Virus record (IMG/VR): IMGVR_UViG_3300037099_000250
Span: 1-26,620 of that record
Strand: one strand, 5' to 3'
DNA length: 26,620 nucleotides
DNA from: a virus
The stretch's first letter is position 1. Each line of letters opens with the position of its first letter. The notes below the pieces were generated by a model, which was given only the letters and a program-made list of their open reading frames with translations, ran no database searches and was not told the origin of the DNA. A program made the position numbers and the translations under genes. Below, one piece after another: positions 13,929 through 21,758 of the stretch.

Positions 13929-15355
13929 TGGCAGATGTTAAAATGAGTGCATCTTTTTCTGAGTATGGAAAATCGTTTCAAGAGCGCATCATGCAGGCAT
14001 TGCTCACTGATCCTCAGTGGGCAGAACAACTATCTGAGGTGATCGACGTTTCGTACTTTGATCTGAGGTACCTACAGTTTCTTGCGAAGCACTACTTCGA
14101 TTATTCTAAGAAGTACAAAGTCTTTCCTTCGTTGCAGTTGTTAGTAACGATAATAAAGGATGAGTTGAAGGTAGGCACCGACGTTATTCTACGCGATCAG
14201 ATCATTGAGTACCTTCAACGAACGAGAGCAAATCCAGACGTTGGCGATCTTGGTTACGTCAAGGATAAATCGCTTGACTTCTGTAGAAAACAGGCGTTGA
14301 AGGCGGCACTGTCAACAGCTGTTGATCAGATGCACGAAGGTAGGTACGAACAGATCGTTGAGGGAGTGAAGAAGGCCGTCAGCGTAGGTACATCACCATC
14401 ATTGGGTCACGATTTTTTCAATGACTTCGATGCAAGGTTCACAGTCCTGCAACGTAACGCAGTTCCAACAGGAATTGATGAGCTCGACAGGAAGGACATC
14501 CTTAACGGAGGATTGGGATCGGGCGAGATCGGAGTCATAATAGCTCCGACTGGAGTGGGAAAATCTCATTTTTTGGTGTGGTTAGGCTGTCATGCATTGA
14601 AGTTAGGAATAAACGTTGTTCACTATACGTTCGAACTATCTGAGGAAGCAACGGCGATTCGTTATGATTCGAACCTGTGCGACATCGATTCGAACACCGT
14701 CATCGCCAACAAGGAACAGGTGATTGAAGCGTACAAATCGATGGGTGGTGAGATGGGTCGGTTGATCATCAAGGGGTTTCCGGCGAACACCGCTACGGTT
14801 CAAACGCTTCGAGCACACATGGAACGACTTGATCTACGAGGATTCAGACCGGGACTCATCGTAGTAGATTACGCTGACATCATGCGTTCCTCAAGACAAT
14901 ACGATGCTTTACGACACGAGTTGAAACTCGTTTACGAGGAACTGCGTAGCCTAGGTCAGGAGAAGAAGTTTCCAATTTGGACGGCGAGCCAATCGAACAG
15001 AGAAGGCAGCCAAAGCGATGTCGTTGATCTAAACAATATGTCAGAGGCCTATGGCAAAGCGTTCGTTGCGGACGTTGTTTTAAGCATCAGTCGTAAGACG
15101 TATGAAAAAGCAACTGGCGAAGGTCGATTGTGCATTGCGAAAAATCGTGCAGGACGTGATGGCCTCGTGTATCCATTGCAGATTGATACTGCACGTAGCA
15201 AGTTCGCGATCTGCGGAAACATCATGAGCTTTCAGAAGGCTTCCACTGATGACGAGAACGAACACAAGCGACAGATCAAGGCGAAGTGGTTGGAGATGAA
15301 GAACGATCCTGCGTTCGGTGGTGCGTTGAAGTCAAACGAACCCGAGACGGTCTGA
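13928..15355 (+). CDS. Replicative DNA helicase, DnaB/gp41-like
   Basis: A 475-residue hexameric helicase. ATG 13928 overlaps the preceding TGA by one base. The N-terminal helical domain (residues 1-150) is followed by a RecA-like motor with PTGIDELDR, Walker A APTGVGKS (196-203), VVHYTFELSEE (H1a region), Walker B GLIVVDYADIM, and the IWTASQSNREG sensor segment. Basic KNRAGRDG near residue 400 fits the arginine-finger/H4 region. It unwinds parental DNA ahead of the polymerase. The primase is not in the window. Confidence 0.9.
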   Translation: MADVKMSASFSEYGKSFQERIMQALLTDPQWAEQLSEVIDVSYFDLRYLQFLAKHYFDYSKKYKVFPSLQLLVTIIKDELKVGTDVILRDQIIEYLQRTRANPDVGDLGYVKDKSLDFCRKQALKAALSTAVDQMHEGRYEQIVEGVKKAVSVGTSPSLGHDFFNDFDARFTVLQRNAVPTGIDELDRKDILNGGLGSGEIGVIIAPTGVGKSHFLVWLGCHALKLGINVVHYTFELSEEATAIRYDSNLCDIDSNTVIANKEQVIEAYKSMGGEMGRLIIKGFPANTATVQTLRAHMERLDLRGFRPGLIVVDYADIMRSSRQYDALRHELKLVYEELRSLGQEKKFPIWTASQSNREGSQSDVVDLNNMSEAYGKAFVADVVLSISRKTYEKATGEGRLCIAKNRAGRDGLVYPLQIDTARSKFAICGNIMSFQKASTDDENEHKRQIKAKWLEMKNDPAFGGALKSNEPETV

Positions 15356-15423
15356 TAGTTATGAAACACTGCAACGTATACAAGATGTTCGTATGGACCG
15401 CCACATGGTTTATGTTGGTCGGT

Positions 15424-15440
15424 AAGGAGAGATTGAATTG
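15424..15440 (+). promoter_or_regulatory. Strong Shine-Dalgarno fixing a TTG start for RNR
   Basis: AAGGAG (15424-15429) is 8 nt upstream of TTG 15438. The context AAGGAGAGATTGAATTG closely matches AAGGAGATTGAATCA before the Hsp20 ATG. No upstream ATG exists in frame. A weak promoter candidate, TTCGTA-17-TATGTT (15388-15416), lies just ahead. Confidence 0.6.
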
Positions 15441-17930
15441 ACGACGTACACATACGACGAGGCCCGTGTCGCCTCGTGTGCTTACTTTAACGGTGATTCT
15501 TTAGCTGCTGAGGTATTCATCACGAAGTATGCGCTTCGTGATGAAAATGGAGAGTTCATTGAATTGACGCCTACCGACATGCACAGGAGGTTGGCACGTG
15601 AGTTTGCTCGTATAGAAGCAAAGTACGCGAATCCGATGTCTGAAGATGAAATCTTTGATATGTTCGATGGATTCAAGCGCATCATACCGCAAGGATCACC
15701 GATGAGCGCCGTTGGAAATTCGTCGCAGGTTCAATCGTTGTCGAACTGCTTCGTCATTGCGCCTCCCGTTGATTCGTATGGATCCATTGCAAGAGCCGAT
15801 GAAGAAATGCTTCAGATACAGAAACGTCGTGGAGGCGTTGGTGTCGATCTTAGCAACATCAGACCGCGCAACACCGTTGTTCGCAATGCCGCGAGAACGT
15901 CAGCTGGCGTCATTAATTTCATGGAGAGGTACTCCAACACAACGCGCGAGGTCGCTCAGGGAGGTCGTAGGGGCGCTCTTATGGAGACGTTGGACGTTCG
16001 CCATCCAGACATCGAAACGTTCATCAATTCGAAACGTGATTTAACAAAGATCACGGGTGTGAACATTTCTATACGCGTTACAGATGAGTTCATGAATGCC
16101 GTTGAAACGGACGCTGATTTTACGCTTCGTTGGCCGGTTGAGTCGACGATCGAATCTGCTAGAATTACACGCGTCGTCAAGGCGCGGACAATTTGGTCGC
16201 AGGTAATGCACGCTGCTTGGTTGTCAGCCGAACCAGGCGTTCTTAATTGGGACACCGTGATTCGTAACTCAATGGCGGATGAATTTGCCGACAAGGGGTT
16301 CAAAACCGTTTGTACGAATCCATGTTCAGAATTACCCTTGAGCGTAAATGATTCATGTCGTTTGTTGTTGTTGAATGTTTTATCGTATGTTGTTGATCCA
16401 TACACAGACAATTCGCGTTTTGATTTTGAATCATTCAACAGCGATGCTCGTAAGGCACAACGCTTGATGGACGATCTCGTTGACCTAGAAATTGAAGCGA
16501 TAGATCGCATCATTGCAAAGGTCACCAGCGATCCTGAATCGATTTCTGAGAAGCAGCGTGAGCTTTCGTTGTGGCATGGCATTCGAACGGCGTGCGTGAA
16601 CGGTCGTCGAACTGGCACTGGAGTCACGGCGCTTGGTGACGCCGTCGCTGCACTCGGCATGCGTTACGGTAGCGATGAATCGATAAACGTCGTTGAATGC
16701 ATCTATAGGGCCCTAGCGCTATCTACACATGCCAGCAGCGTCGAGCTTGCGAAGGAACGTGGAGCGTTTCCATCGTGGGAACACGGTCGTTATAGCAATA
16801 ATCCATTCGCGAAGCTTCTTCGTGAGTTTTCAACGTCAGACGTCAACGCTGACTTTGATGCATACGGTAGGCGAAACATCTCGTTGACAACGACTGCACC
16901 TGCAGGTAGCGTATCAATACTGACGCAGACAACTAGCGGAATCGAACCAGTTTATCTATTGAGCTACAAACGACGCAAGAAGCTCTCTGATGATGAGATT
17001 GTTTATGGTGCTAGCGTTGATTTCATTGATCAGGTCGGCGATAAATGGCAGGAATACATCGTTTATCACCCAGGTGTGAAGCGCTGGATGGATGTAACTG
17101 GAAAAACGAACGTCGATGAATCGCCGTATTTTCATGCAACTAGCAATGAGATAAATTGGTCGAAATCGGTAGAATTGTTATCAGTTGCACAAAAGTGGAC
17201 TGAACATTCTATATCAAAGACGATAAACCTTCCAAAGGAAGCAACCGAAGCGCTCGTTTCAGACGTTTACATGAAGGCATGGAAGCTTGGAGTCAAAGGC
17301 GTGACAGTGTATCGCGATGGCTCCAGATCCGGCGTTCTCGTCTCCACGAAGGGCATGGACAACGCCGGACACGGTGCCAAGGAGATAACGGATCACCATG
17401 CTCCAAAGCGACCGAAGGAGCTAGAGTGCGACGTGCACCGTGTCAACGTGAAGGGTGAATCGTACCTCGTTCTCGTCGGTTTGCTCAAGGATCGACCTTA
17501 CGAAATCTTTGCCGGTCTATCGAACAACGTAGAGGTACCGCGCAAAACGAAGAAGGCAATCATCGTCAAGAACGGTAAGAAGGACGGCGTTGCAACGTAT
17601 AACCTGAGAATACCATTGATTGACGATGAATTGCTTCTAAAGGACGTTGTTTCGTTGTTCGATAACCCTGAACACGGTGCGTTGACAAGAATGCTTTCGT
17701 TGTCGATGCGACACGGCGTACCAATTCAGTACCTCACTGAACAATTGAGGAAGGATAAGCATTCTGATCTTCAGAGCTTCTCAAGCGTCATTGCACGCGT
17801 TCTCAAGGGTTACATAAAGGACGGCACGATTGTCACTGATGAAAAGAAGTGTCCGGAGTGTGGATCAACATCGTTGGTTTATCAATCGGGTTGCGTATCG
17901 TGTAGCTGTGGTTGGAGTAAGTGTAGTTGA
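15438..17930 (+). CDS. nrdJ: Ribonucleotide reductase, class II (B12-dependent)
   Basis: An 830-residue enzyme reducing ribonucleotides to deoxyribonucleotides using adenosylcobalamin; start is TTG 15438. The 10-stranded barrel core is intact: SLSNCFVI with the first redox Cys (C104), CTNPCSELPL with N294, the thiyl Cys C296 and E298, and TAPAGSVSILTQTTSGIEPV. After residue 650 comes a TSCPD-like domain (SYLVLVGLLKDRPYEIFAGL in order) typical of class II reductases. The last 26 residues carry a Cys-rich tail (CPECG, GCVSCSCGW, C) that could shuttle electrons or bind zinc. No class I beta subunit gene is seen, consistent with class II. It supplies dNTPs independently of oxygen but depends on host cobalamin. 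Confidence 0.93.
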   Translation: MTTYTYDEARVASCAYFNGDSLAAEVFITKYALRDENGEFIELTPTDMHRRLAREFARIEAKYANPMSEDEIFDMFDGFKRIIPQGSPMSAVGNSSQVQSLSNCFVIAPPVDSYGSIARADEEMLQIQKRRGGVGVDLSNIRPRNTVVRNAARTSAGVINFMERYSNTTREVAQGGRRGALMETLDVRHPDIETFINSKRDLTKITGVNISIRVTDEFMNAVETDADFTLRWPVESTIESARITRVVKARTIWSQVMHAAWLSAEPGVLNWDTVIRNSMADEFADKGFKTVCTNPCSELPLSVNDSCRLLLLNVLSYVVDPYTDNSRFDFESFNSDARKAQRLMDDLVDLEIEAIDRIIAKVTSDPESISEKQRELSLWHGIRTACVNGRRTGTGVTALGDAVAALGMRYGSDESINVVECIYRALALSTHASSVELAKERGAFPSWEHGRYSNNPFAKLLREFSTSDVNADFDAYGRRNISLTTTAPAGSVSILTQTTSGIEPVYLLSYKRRKKLSDDEIVYGASVDFIDQVGDKWQEYIVYHPGVKRWMDVTGKTNVDESPYFHATSNEINWSKSVELLSVAQKWTEHSISKTINLPKEATEALVSDVYMKAWKLGVKGVTVYRDGSRSGVLVSTKGMDNAGHGAKEITDHHAPKRPKELECDVHRVNVKGESYLVLVGLLKDRPYEIFAGLSNNVEVPRKTKKAIIVKNGKKDGVATYNLRIPLIDDELLLKDVVSLFDNPEHGALTRMLSLSMRHGVPIQYLTEQLRKDKHSDLQSFSSVIARVLKGYIKDGTIVTDEKKCPECGSTSLVYQSGCVSCSCGWSKCS

Positions 17931-17963
17931 TGATCACGAACTGCATACTTAACGATCAGCAAC

Positions 17964-18305
17964 ATGAGAGTGAAGTTAGGTACGCTTAAGCGCATCATTC
18001 GCGAGGTTGCGATCTCGCCTTCAGTTTATGAGAACAACGACGTTGTAAGCGATCCATTCGATCGTCCTAGCATCGCTAGATCGGTTGCTAACCTCGCTGA
18101 TCCATTCAGACGCGGTATCGAGATGAACATGATCGTCGCTTCACGTGATAGCTACGATGCTGAAACGCATGAGCTAGATGATGCTGAACACCAACGAATA
18201 AAGGACGCTAGCGAAACAGCGTCAGAGATGATGATGTCACGTGTGAACAGGGTGATTCAGAACGTGTGGAACGAAGCGATGAAGGGCGTTGATAAACAAT
18301 CGTGA
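17964..18305 (+). CDS. Small protein with LKRIIREV N-terminal motif
   Basis: A 113-residue protein from ATG 17964. The basic amphipathic N-terminus (MRVKLGTLKRIIREVA) is of a type that recurs at the front of many small proteins in large phages; the IRE triad fits the (L/I)-x-E prohead-protease cleavage pattern known in T4. The rest is charged and helical. It overlaps the next gene by 4 nt (GTGA). Function unknown; a head-internal protein is a hypothesis. Confidence 0.55.
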   Translation: MRVKLGTLKRIIREVAISPSVYENNDVVSDPFDRPSIARSVANLADPFRRGIEMNMIVASRDSYDAETHELDDAEHQRIKDASETASEMMMSRVNRVIQNVWNEAMKGVDKQS

Positions 18306-18610
18306 AGCGCAAATCGATAAAGCTAAACGAACGACAGCTTCGTGACATCGCAAACGATGAATCCCGAAGGATCGTCACCGAGGATGCATTCCTTCACGGC
18401 GTGCCAGAGTGGGCGTTGAGACAGGATGTTTCGGAGTTCGTTGATAACATCAAACATCGCATTACGCAGTTCATTCAATTGAATAAGAGCCAGAACTCTT
18501 CAGATCAACGTGAATCGATCGCTGCAATGAATGATGTTTGCGATGACCTAGAAAAAAAGTTATACGATACGTTAGAGAATGGATTGTATGATTTCATTAG
18601 GCGCGTTTGA
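18302..18610 (+). CDS. Small helical protein, likely relative of upstream gene
   Basis: A 102-residue protein from GTG 18302, overlapping the previous TGA. The N-terminus KLNERQLRDIANDE echoes the L-x-x-L/I-R pattern of the preceding protein. The rest is predicted helical (EFVDNIKHRITQFIQL, DVCDDLEKKLYDTLEN). No catalytic motif. The two genes may be distant duplicates acting together. Confidence 0.55.
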   Translation: MKRKSIKLNERQLRDIANDESRRIVTEDAFLHGVPEWALRQDVSEFVDNIKHRITQFIQLNKSQNSSDQRESIAAMNDVCDDLEKKLYDTLENGLYDFIRRV

Positions 18611-18614
18611 GCTG

Positions 18615-18643
18615 TTGTACGTGAACGTTTCATAGCGTACCAT
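18615..18643 (+). promoter_or_regulatory. Sigma-70-like promoter for 18651 gene
   Basis: TTGTAC (18615-18620), a 17-nt spacer and TACCAT (18638-18643) sit 7 nt before ATG 18651, predicting a leaderless mRNA that would serve the following thyX and tmk genes. Confidence 0.55.
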
Positions 18644-18650
18644 TCTGTGA

Positions 18651-18983
18651 ATGGAGAATCAATACTACGGTTGCAAGCGTACGTTGATGGAGCACACCGT
18701 CAGGTTTACTCTAAATGAAAACGATGGCGAATTGTTCATTGAGGTTGCAATGAACAACTTCCTTCCATGGTGGAAACGAGCGTTGGTTGCTTTGAAATAC
18801 GTTTTCAAGCCTTCTTCATCGAAAGGTGGTCACTACGCTGAGACCTTGCTGAGGCTCGATGATTTGGTGAGGTTGCGTAACCTCGTCGACAGAGCGGGTG
18901 CTCTGCAATCTGCAGATCCAACCGTCAGAACGCTTCCAGATGATTCATCCGATCCGAAAGGATGGTCGGATCATGGCGTTTAG
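18651..18983 (+). CDS. Conserved phage hypothetical protein, 110 aa
   Basis: From ATG 18651. It has a beta-rich first half (VRFTLNENDGELFIEVAM), a tryptophan motif (FLPWWKRALVALKYVF, residues about 38-53) and a helical C-terminus. I recall the 'PWWKR...LKYVFG' pattern in hypothetical proteins of other large phages, with no known function. The amphipathic WWKR helix could touch a membrane. It overlaps thyX by 11 nt. Confidence 0.6.
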   Translation: MENQYYGCKRTLMEHTVRFTLNENDGELFIEVAMNNFLPWWKRALVALKYVFKPSSSKGGHYAETLLRLDDLVRLRNLVDRAGALQSADPTVRTLPDDSSDPKGWSDHGV

Positions 18984-19869
18984 TGCAAGGGTCCTCGCCG
19001 ACAGCGTGAGTCCTGATAACGTTCGTTTGACCACCATTGAGGTCACGTTACCTCGAATAGTGTTGTCAGAATTCAACACACACAGAGCGTTCTCACGTAA
19101 CTCTGCGTCGTCACGTGCAATACCGGTTGAGAAGCGAATATCGATGGTTGAGAACGATCCATTCGTTCCAGAATCATTTGGTAAGAACACAAGGGGCATG
19201 CAAGCGAACGGTGAACTTGATGATGCAGAATCCGTAGAAGCACGTCGAACGTGGATAGTTGCGATGACAGACGCCATTGCTCACGCTCGTTCGCTGGCAA
19301 AACTGGGCGTTCATAAGCAATTGGCGAACAGGTTGATCGAACCATGGTGTTGGCAAACGATAATCGTTTCTTCGACTGAATGGGATAACTTTTGGGGATT
19401 ACGTCGCAATTCCGAAGCTCAACCTGAAATTCACCGTGCTGCCGATTTAATGTACGAGGCGTATAATTCGTCGCGACCTTGTCATTTAAATTATGGTGAT
19501 TGGCACCTTCCGTTGCTACAACCGGATGAAACTGTGCTTTCGTCGTACAGAAACAACGATGATCCGAATCTGCAACTAACGATCGAACAAGCTTGTAAGG
19601 TTTCCTCCGGAAGGTGTGCAAGGATTTCTTATTTGACGCATGATGGAAAACGTGACGTTATGGCTGACATTGAACTGTGCGAGAAGTTGATAAGTTCTGG
19701 TCACATGTCGCCTCTTGAACACGTGGCCAGACCGATGAAACCGTACAATGATCCGTTTGTTACGAACAACATGCTTCCTGAATTTGCATTTTGTGGTAAT
19801 TTTCGTGGATGGGTGCAATATAGAAAAACGATCAAGAATGAGAGCAACTTTCTTGCGAGGTCAAAGTGA
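18973..19869 (+). CDS. thyX: Flavin-dependent thymidylate synthase ThyX
   Basis: A 298-residue enzyme converting dUMP to dTMP with methylenetetrahydrofolate, FAD and NADPH. ATG 18973 is chosen, with AAGGA about 10 nt upstream; the frame extends further upstream but only inside the preceding gene. The ThyX signature is present as THRAFSRNSASSRAIP (usual RHRxxSxNxxSxR, with T for the first R). Later SSGHMSPLEHVARP and CGNFRGWVQYRK segments match the C-terminal active-site region. It is longer than many bacterial ThyX proteins but similar to phage versions. It is followed directly by tmk. Confidence 0.93.
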   Translation: MAFSARVLADSVSPDNVRLTTIEVTLPRIVLSEFNTHRAFSRNSASSRAIPVEKRISMVENDPFVPESFGKNTRGMQANGELDDAESVEARRTWIVAMTDAIAHARSLAKLGVHKQLANRLIEPWCWQTIIVSSTEWDNFWGLRRNSEAQPEIHRAADLMYEAYNSSRPCHLNYGDWHLPLLQPDETVLSSYRNNDDPNLQLTIEQACKVSSGRCARISYLTHDGKRDVMADIELCEKLISSGHMSPLEHVARPMKPYNDPFVTNNMLPEFAFCGNFRGWVQYRKTIKNESNFLARSK

Positions 19870-20462
19870 CAGCAAAAATCATCGTAATTGAGGGACCTGA
19901 TCGTCATGGTAAGTCAACACAGGCGAGTTTGCTATTGAATTCATGTATCACGTCTGGATATAAAACGATTTTGTTGAAATTGCCAACGGTGATGTGCGCT
20001 AGAACGCACAAGCTCATATATAAAATGCTTGTAGATGGTCGTGCTCAGCGTTATCCAAACCTGTTTCAATTCATCAATTTCATCAATAAATTGACGTTTC
20101 AGGTCTTGTACCTTCGTAAGTTGCTTGACGAGAACGATGTTGTGATTCTTGATCGATGGAACCTTTCATCGTTCGTGTACGGTAAAGCAACTGGCGTCAA
20201 TCGATTGCTAAATTGGTTGATGTTCAGGTCATTGAAGGAACCGTTCGTGACGATCATCGTTCACGGTAAATCGTTCAAACGATCGATAGAAGACGATTGT
20301 TATGAAAATGATACATCGTTGCAGAAGCGGGTCGCTGAACTGTACGGTGAATGGGCAGACGATAATTTTGCTAGCTGTATCAAGGTCAACAACGCCAATA
20401 ATGACATCAATGGAATGCACGATGAAATATTCGTGAAGTTGCTGACCATCTGCGCTTTGTGA
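19866..20462 (+). CDS. tmk: Thymidylate kinase
   Basis: A 198-residue P-loop kinase phosphorylating dTMP to dTDP. GTG 19866 overlaps the thyX TGA. Walker A is EGPDRHGKST (residues 9-18), and the DRW motif (VVILDRWNLSS) is the TMP kinase hallmark. A lid-like segment and a final helix follow. The thyX-tmk pair forms a dTTP pathway unit with the dUTPases. Confidence 0.88.
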   Translation: MTAKIIVIEGPDRHGKSTQASLLLNSCITSGYKTILLKLPTVMCARTHKLIYKMLVDGRAQRYPNLFQFINFINKLTFQVLYLRKLLDENDVVILDRWNLSSFVYGKATGVNRLLNWLMFRSLKEPFVTIIVHGKSFKRSIEDDCYENDTSLQKRVAELYGEWADDNFASCIKVNNANNDINGMHDEIFVKLLTICAL

Positions 20463-20468
20463 AATCGA

Positions 20469-20497
20469 TTGAACGTTCTCAACGCGTGTTGTAGAAT
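20469..20497 (+). promoter_or_regulatory. Sigma-70-like promoter for 20523 gene
   Basis: TTGAAC (20469-20474), a 17-nt spacer and TAGAAT (20492-20497) are close to consensus. Predicted transcription starts near 20504, giving a short leader that contains AGGGAG before GTG 20523. This is one of the promoters that is not leaderless. Confidence 0.6.
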
Positions 20498-20522
20498 TGC
20501 ACTCGTACAGGGAGAAATAACA

Positions 20523-20801
20523 GTGAAGCACTTCAAGTTTGCAGATTCAGTTTGGCACCGCGTCGTTCAGTGCGTTCAAGAGGGAATGCTCACCGGCACC
20601 GATGTAACCGATAGCCTACGTCAGATCAGCGTTAGTGTAGATGAAAACGATCCGCACGTGCTCGTGTTGACGCCTGAGTACCAGACACAGGTTAGAGAGA
20701 TGCACGATAAGATGTTAGCTCATGCTCGTGAGCTACAGGCACAACGTTCGAGCAGCTTCATCGTCGGTGATGGCGAAGGCGGGAACAAGGAGTCTAACTA
20801 A
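20523..20801 (+). CDS. Hypothetical protein, 92 aa
   Basis: Start is GTG 20523, set by AGGGAG 8 nt upstream; the TTG at 20469 lies in the promoter. The protein has a beta/alpha first half (VWHRVVQCVQEGMLTGTDVTD), a VLVLTPEY segment, and a long C-terminal helix (QVREMHDKMLAHARELQAQR). It ends in an acidic Gly-rich tail. I recognise no family. The pyrophosphatase gene follows 2 nt after the stop. Confidence 0.6.
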   Translation: MKHFKFADSVWHRVVQCVQEGMLTGTDVTDSLRQISVSVDENDPHVLVLTPEYQTQVREMHDKMLAHARELQAQRSSSFIVGDGEGGNKESN

Positions 20802-20803
20802 CG

Positions 20804-21175
20804 ATGGCCGATCAATGCAAGCTCGAGTCGATGTGGGTCATGCAACGTAAGTTCATGGAACTGCTTCAGGAGAAGCGTGGTTTTTCGGCGTTTCCAGTTG
20901 ATTTAGCGTCTAAGGAAGGTCAACTGTTCGTGAAGAACATTTCTTATGAATGTGCAGATGAACTTCACGAAGCAAGGCAACACTTGAAGTGTAAGAGACA
21001 CAGGTTGACAGTGACGGGTGAGTTTGATCGTGATGCATACATTGAAGAACTTGCTGACGCTCAGCACTACTTGCTTGAGATAGTGATTGCTTCAGGAATC
21101 TCAATCGAGGAGTTCTACGAAGCATACACAAAGAAGGATGAAATCAACGTCCTACGAATATCTGGTTCTTACTAA
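20804..21175 (+). CDS. All-alpha NTP pyrophosphatase, dimeric dUTPase/MazG-like
   Basis: A 123-residue protein from ATG 20804. The helical metal-binding pattern of this superfamily is visible: E49 and D52-E53 in YECADELHEAR, then E81-E82 and D85 in YIEELADAQHYLLE, followed by GISIEEFYEAYTKKDEINV, which is very like dimeric dUTPases. It would hydrolyse dUTP or another (d)NTP to the monophosphate. The phage already has a trimeric dUTPase at 11070, so this enzyme may have a different substrate. Confidence 0.75.
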   Translation: MADQCKLESMWVMQRKFMELLQEKRGFSAFPVDLASKEGQLFVKNISYECADELHEARQHLKCKRHRLTVTGEFDRDAYIEELADAQHYLLEIVIASGISIEEFYEAYTKKDEINVLRISGSY

Positions 21176-21196
21176 GAAGTGGTACCACAATATGGC

Positions 21197-21225
21197 CTGT
21201 ACAACGTTTTAGGGTGGGTTACATT
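21197..21225 (+). promoter_or_regulatory. Candidate promoter for hsp20
   Basis: CTGTAC (21197-21202), a 17-nt spacer and TACATT (21220-21225). The start near 21232 would give a leader of about 40 nt holding the hairpin at 21236 and the Shine-Dalgarno at 21259. The -35 match is moderate. Confidence 0.4.
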
Positions 21226-21235
21226 GCTTTCCTGT

Positions 21236-21254
21236 GAGGAACGTTGTGTTCCTC
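21236..21254 (+). promoter_or_regulatory. 5'UTR hairpin upstream of hsp20
   Basis: GAGGAAC, loop GTTGT and GTTCCTC form a perfect 7-bp stem. It ends 4 nt before AAGGAG (21259-21264), near the predicted 5' end of the mRNA. It may protect the 5' end or modulate initiation. Direct pairing with the Shine-Dalgarno is weak, so a classic thermometer is not evident. Confidence 0.5.
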
Positions 21255-21273
21255 TAACAAGGAGATTGAATCA

Positions 21274-21663
21274 ATGACGATAAATGACGAGTTTGGTATA
21301 ACTTCAATGTATAACGATTGGTTTAATGATTTTCGTTCATGGGCATTGACAAATAATAACAAACAAGGGTACGTACCAAGTACGTCATACAGGACGGCAT
21401 ATTATGATGTTGATGGAAACTTAAACATCGAGTTTGATATTCCAGGGGTGAAGCGTGAGAACGTTAGCGTTACGATTGAGGATCAAAAGCTCAATGTATC
21501 GTACGTTCGTAAGGATGCCAAGAAGGTCGATGTAACATACACCATACTTGAAGCGTTCGACGCTTCCACGACGACAGCCCGTGTTGAGGATGGTGTGCTC
21601 ACGTTGGTTATTAAACGCCTTAAAAAGGATCAGAAAAATAGGATCACCGTTGAGGTGAAGTGA
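21274..21663 (+). CDS. Small heat shock protein Hsp20
   Basis: A 129-residue alpha-crystallin-type chaperone. ATG 21274 is set by AAGGAG 9 nt upstream. The N-terminal 35 residues are variable and aromatic (MYNDWFNDFRSWAL). The alpha-crystallin domain follows: NLNIEFDIPGVKRENVSVTI, then a KLNVSYVRKD strand, and ARVEDGVLTLVIKRL, the conserved 'A-x-x-x-x-G-V-L-x-L' signature. There is no I-x-I tail beyond ITVEV. Such chaperones occur in many T4-like and other large phages, where they may protect assembling virion proteins. A strong hairpin follows the stop. Confidence 0.88.
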   Translation: MTINDEFGITSMYNDWFNDFRSWALTNNNKQGYVPSTSYRTAYYDVDGNLNIEFDIPGVKRENVSVTIEDQKLNVSYVRKDAKKVDVTYTILEAFDASTTTARVEDGVLTLVIKRLKKDQKNRITVEVK

Positions 21664-21671
21664 CGTTGTCC

Positions 21672-21693
21672 ACGGGGCACTTGCGTGCCCCGT
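21672..21693 (+). terminator. Hairpin terminator after hsp20
   Basis: ACGGGGCAC (21672-21680), tetraloop TTGC and GTGCCCCGT (21685-21693) form a perfect 9-bp GC-rich stem 8 nt after the Hsp20 stop. The following TGTCGTT has only a scattered T-run, so termination may be partial. A new promoter lies about 30 nt downstream, consistent with a transcript boundary. Confidence 0.65.
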
Positions 21694-21706
21694 TGTCGTT
21701 AACGAA

Positions 21707-21728
21707 CGAAGTGTAAACGAAGTGTAAA
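21707..21728. repeat. 11-nt direct repeat, two units, at promoter
   Basis: CGAAGTGTAAA occurs twice back to back (21707-21717 and 21718-21728). Each unit holds a GTGTAA hexamer, the -35-like element seen before 24690 and 25587. It could duplicate a -35 box or be a regulator site. Confidence 0.55.
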
Positions 21729-21751
21729 CGATTTTGACCGTGTGGTACAAG
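21722..21751 (+). promoter_or_regulatory. Candidate promoter for nucleotidyltransferase
   Basis: GTGTAA (21722-21727), an 18-nt spacer and TACAAG (21746-21751) end 7 nt before ATG 21759. The -10 is a poor match; TTGACC (21734-21739) nearby would need a 15-nt spacer to TATCAT, which overlaps the ATG. Confidence 0.35.
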
Positions 21752-21758
21752 TTTTATC

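Noticed and set aside
15956-16660. 234-residue minus-strand frame inside the RNR gene
   Set aside because: It opposes the RNR catalytic core; its Ser/Arg-rich composition is typical of antisense frames.
21179-21188. GTGGTACCAC palindrome after the pyrophosphatase gene
   Set aside because: A single 10-bp palindrome without spacing partners or other copies noticed; likely chance.
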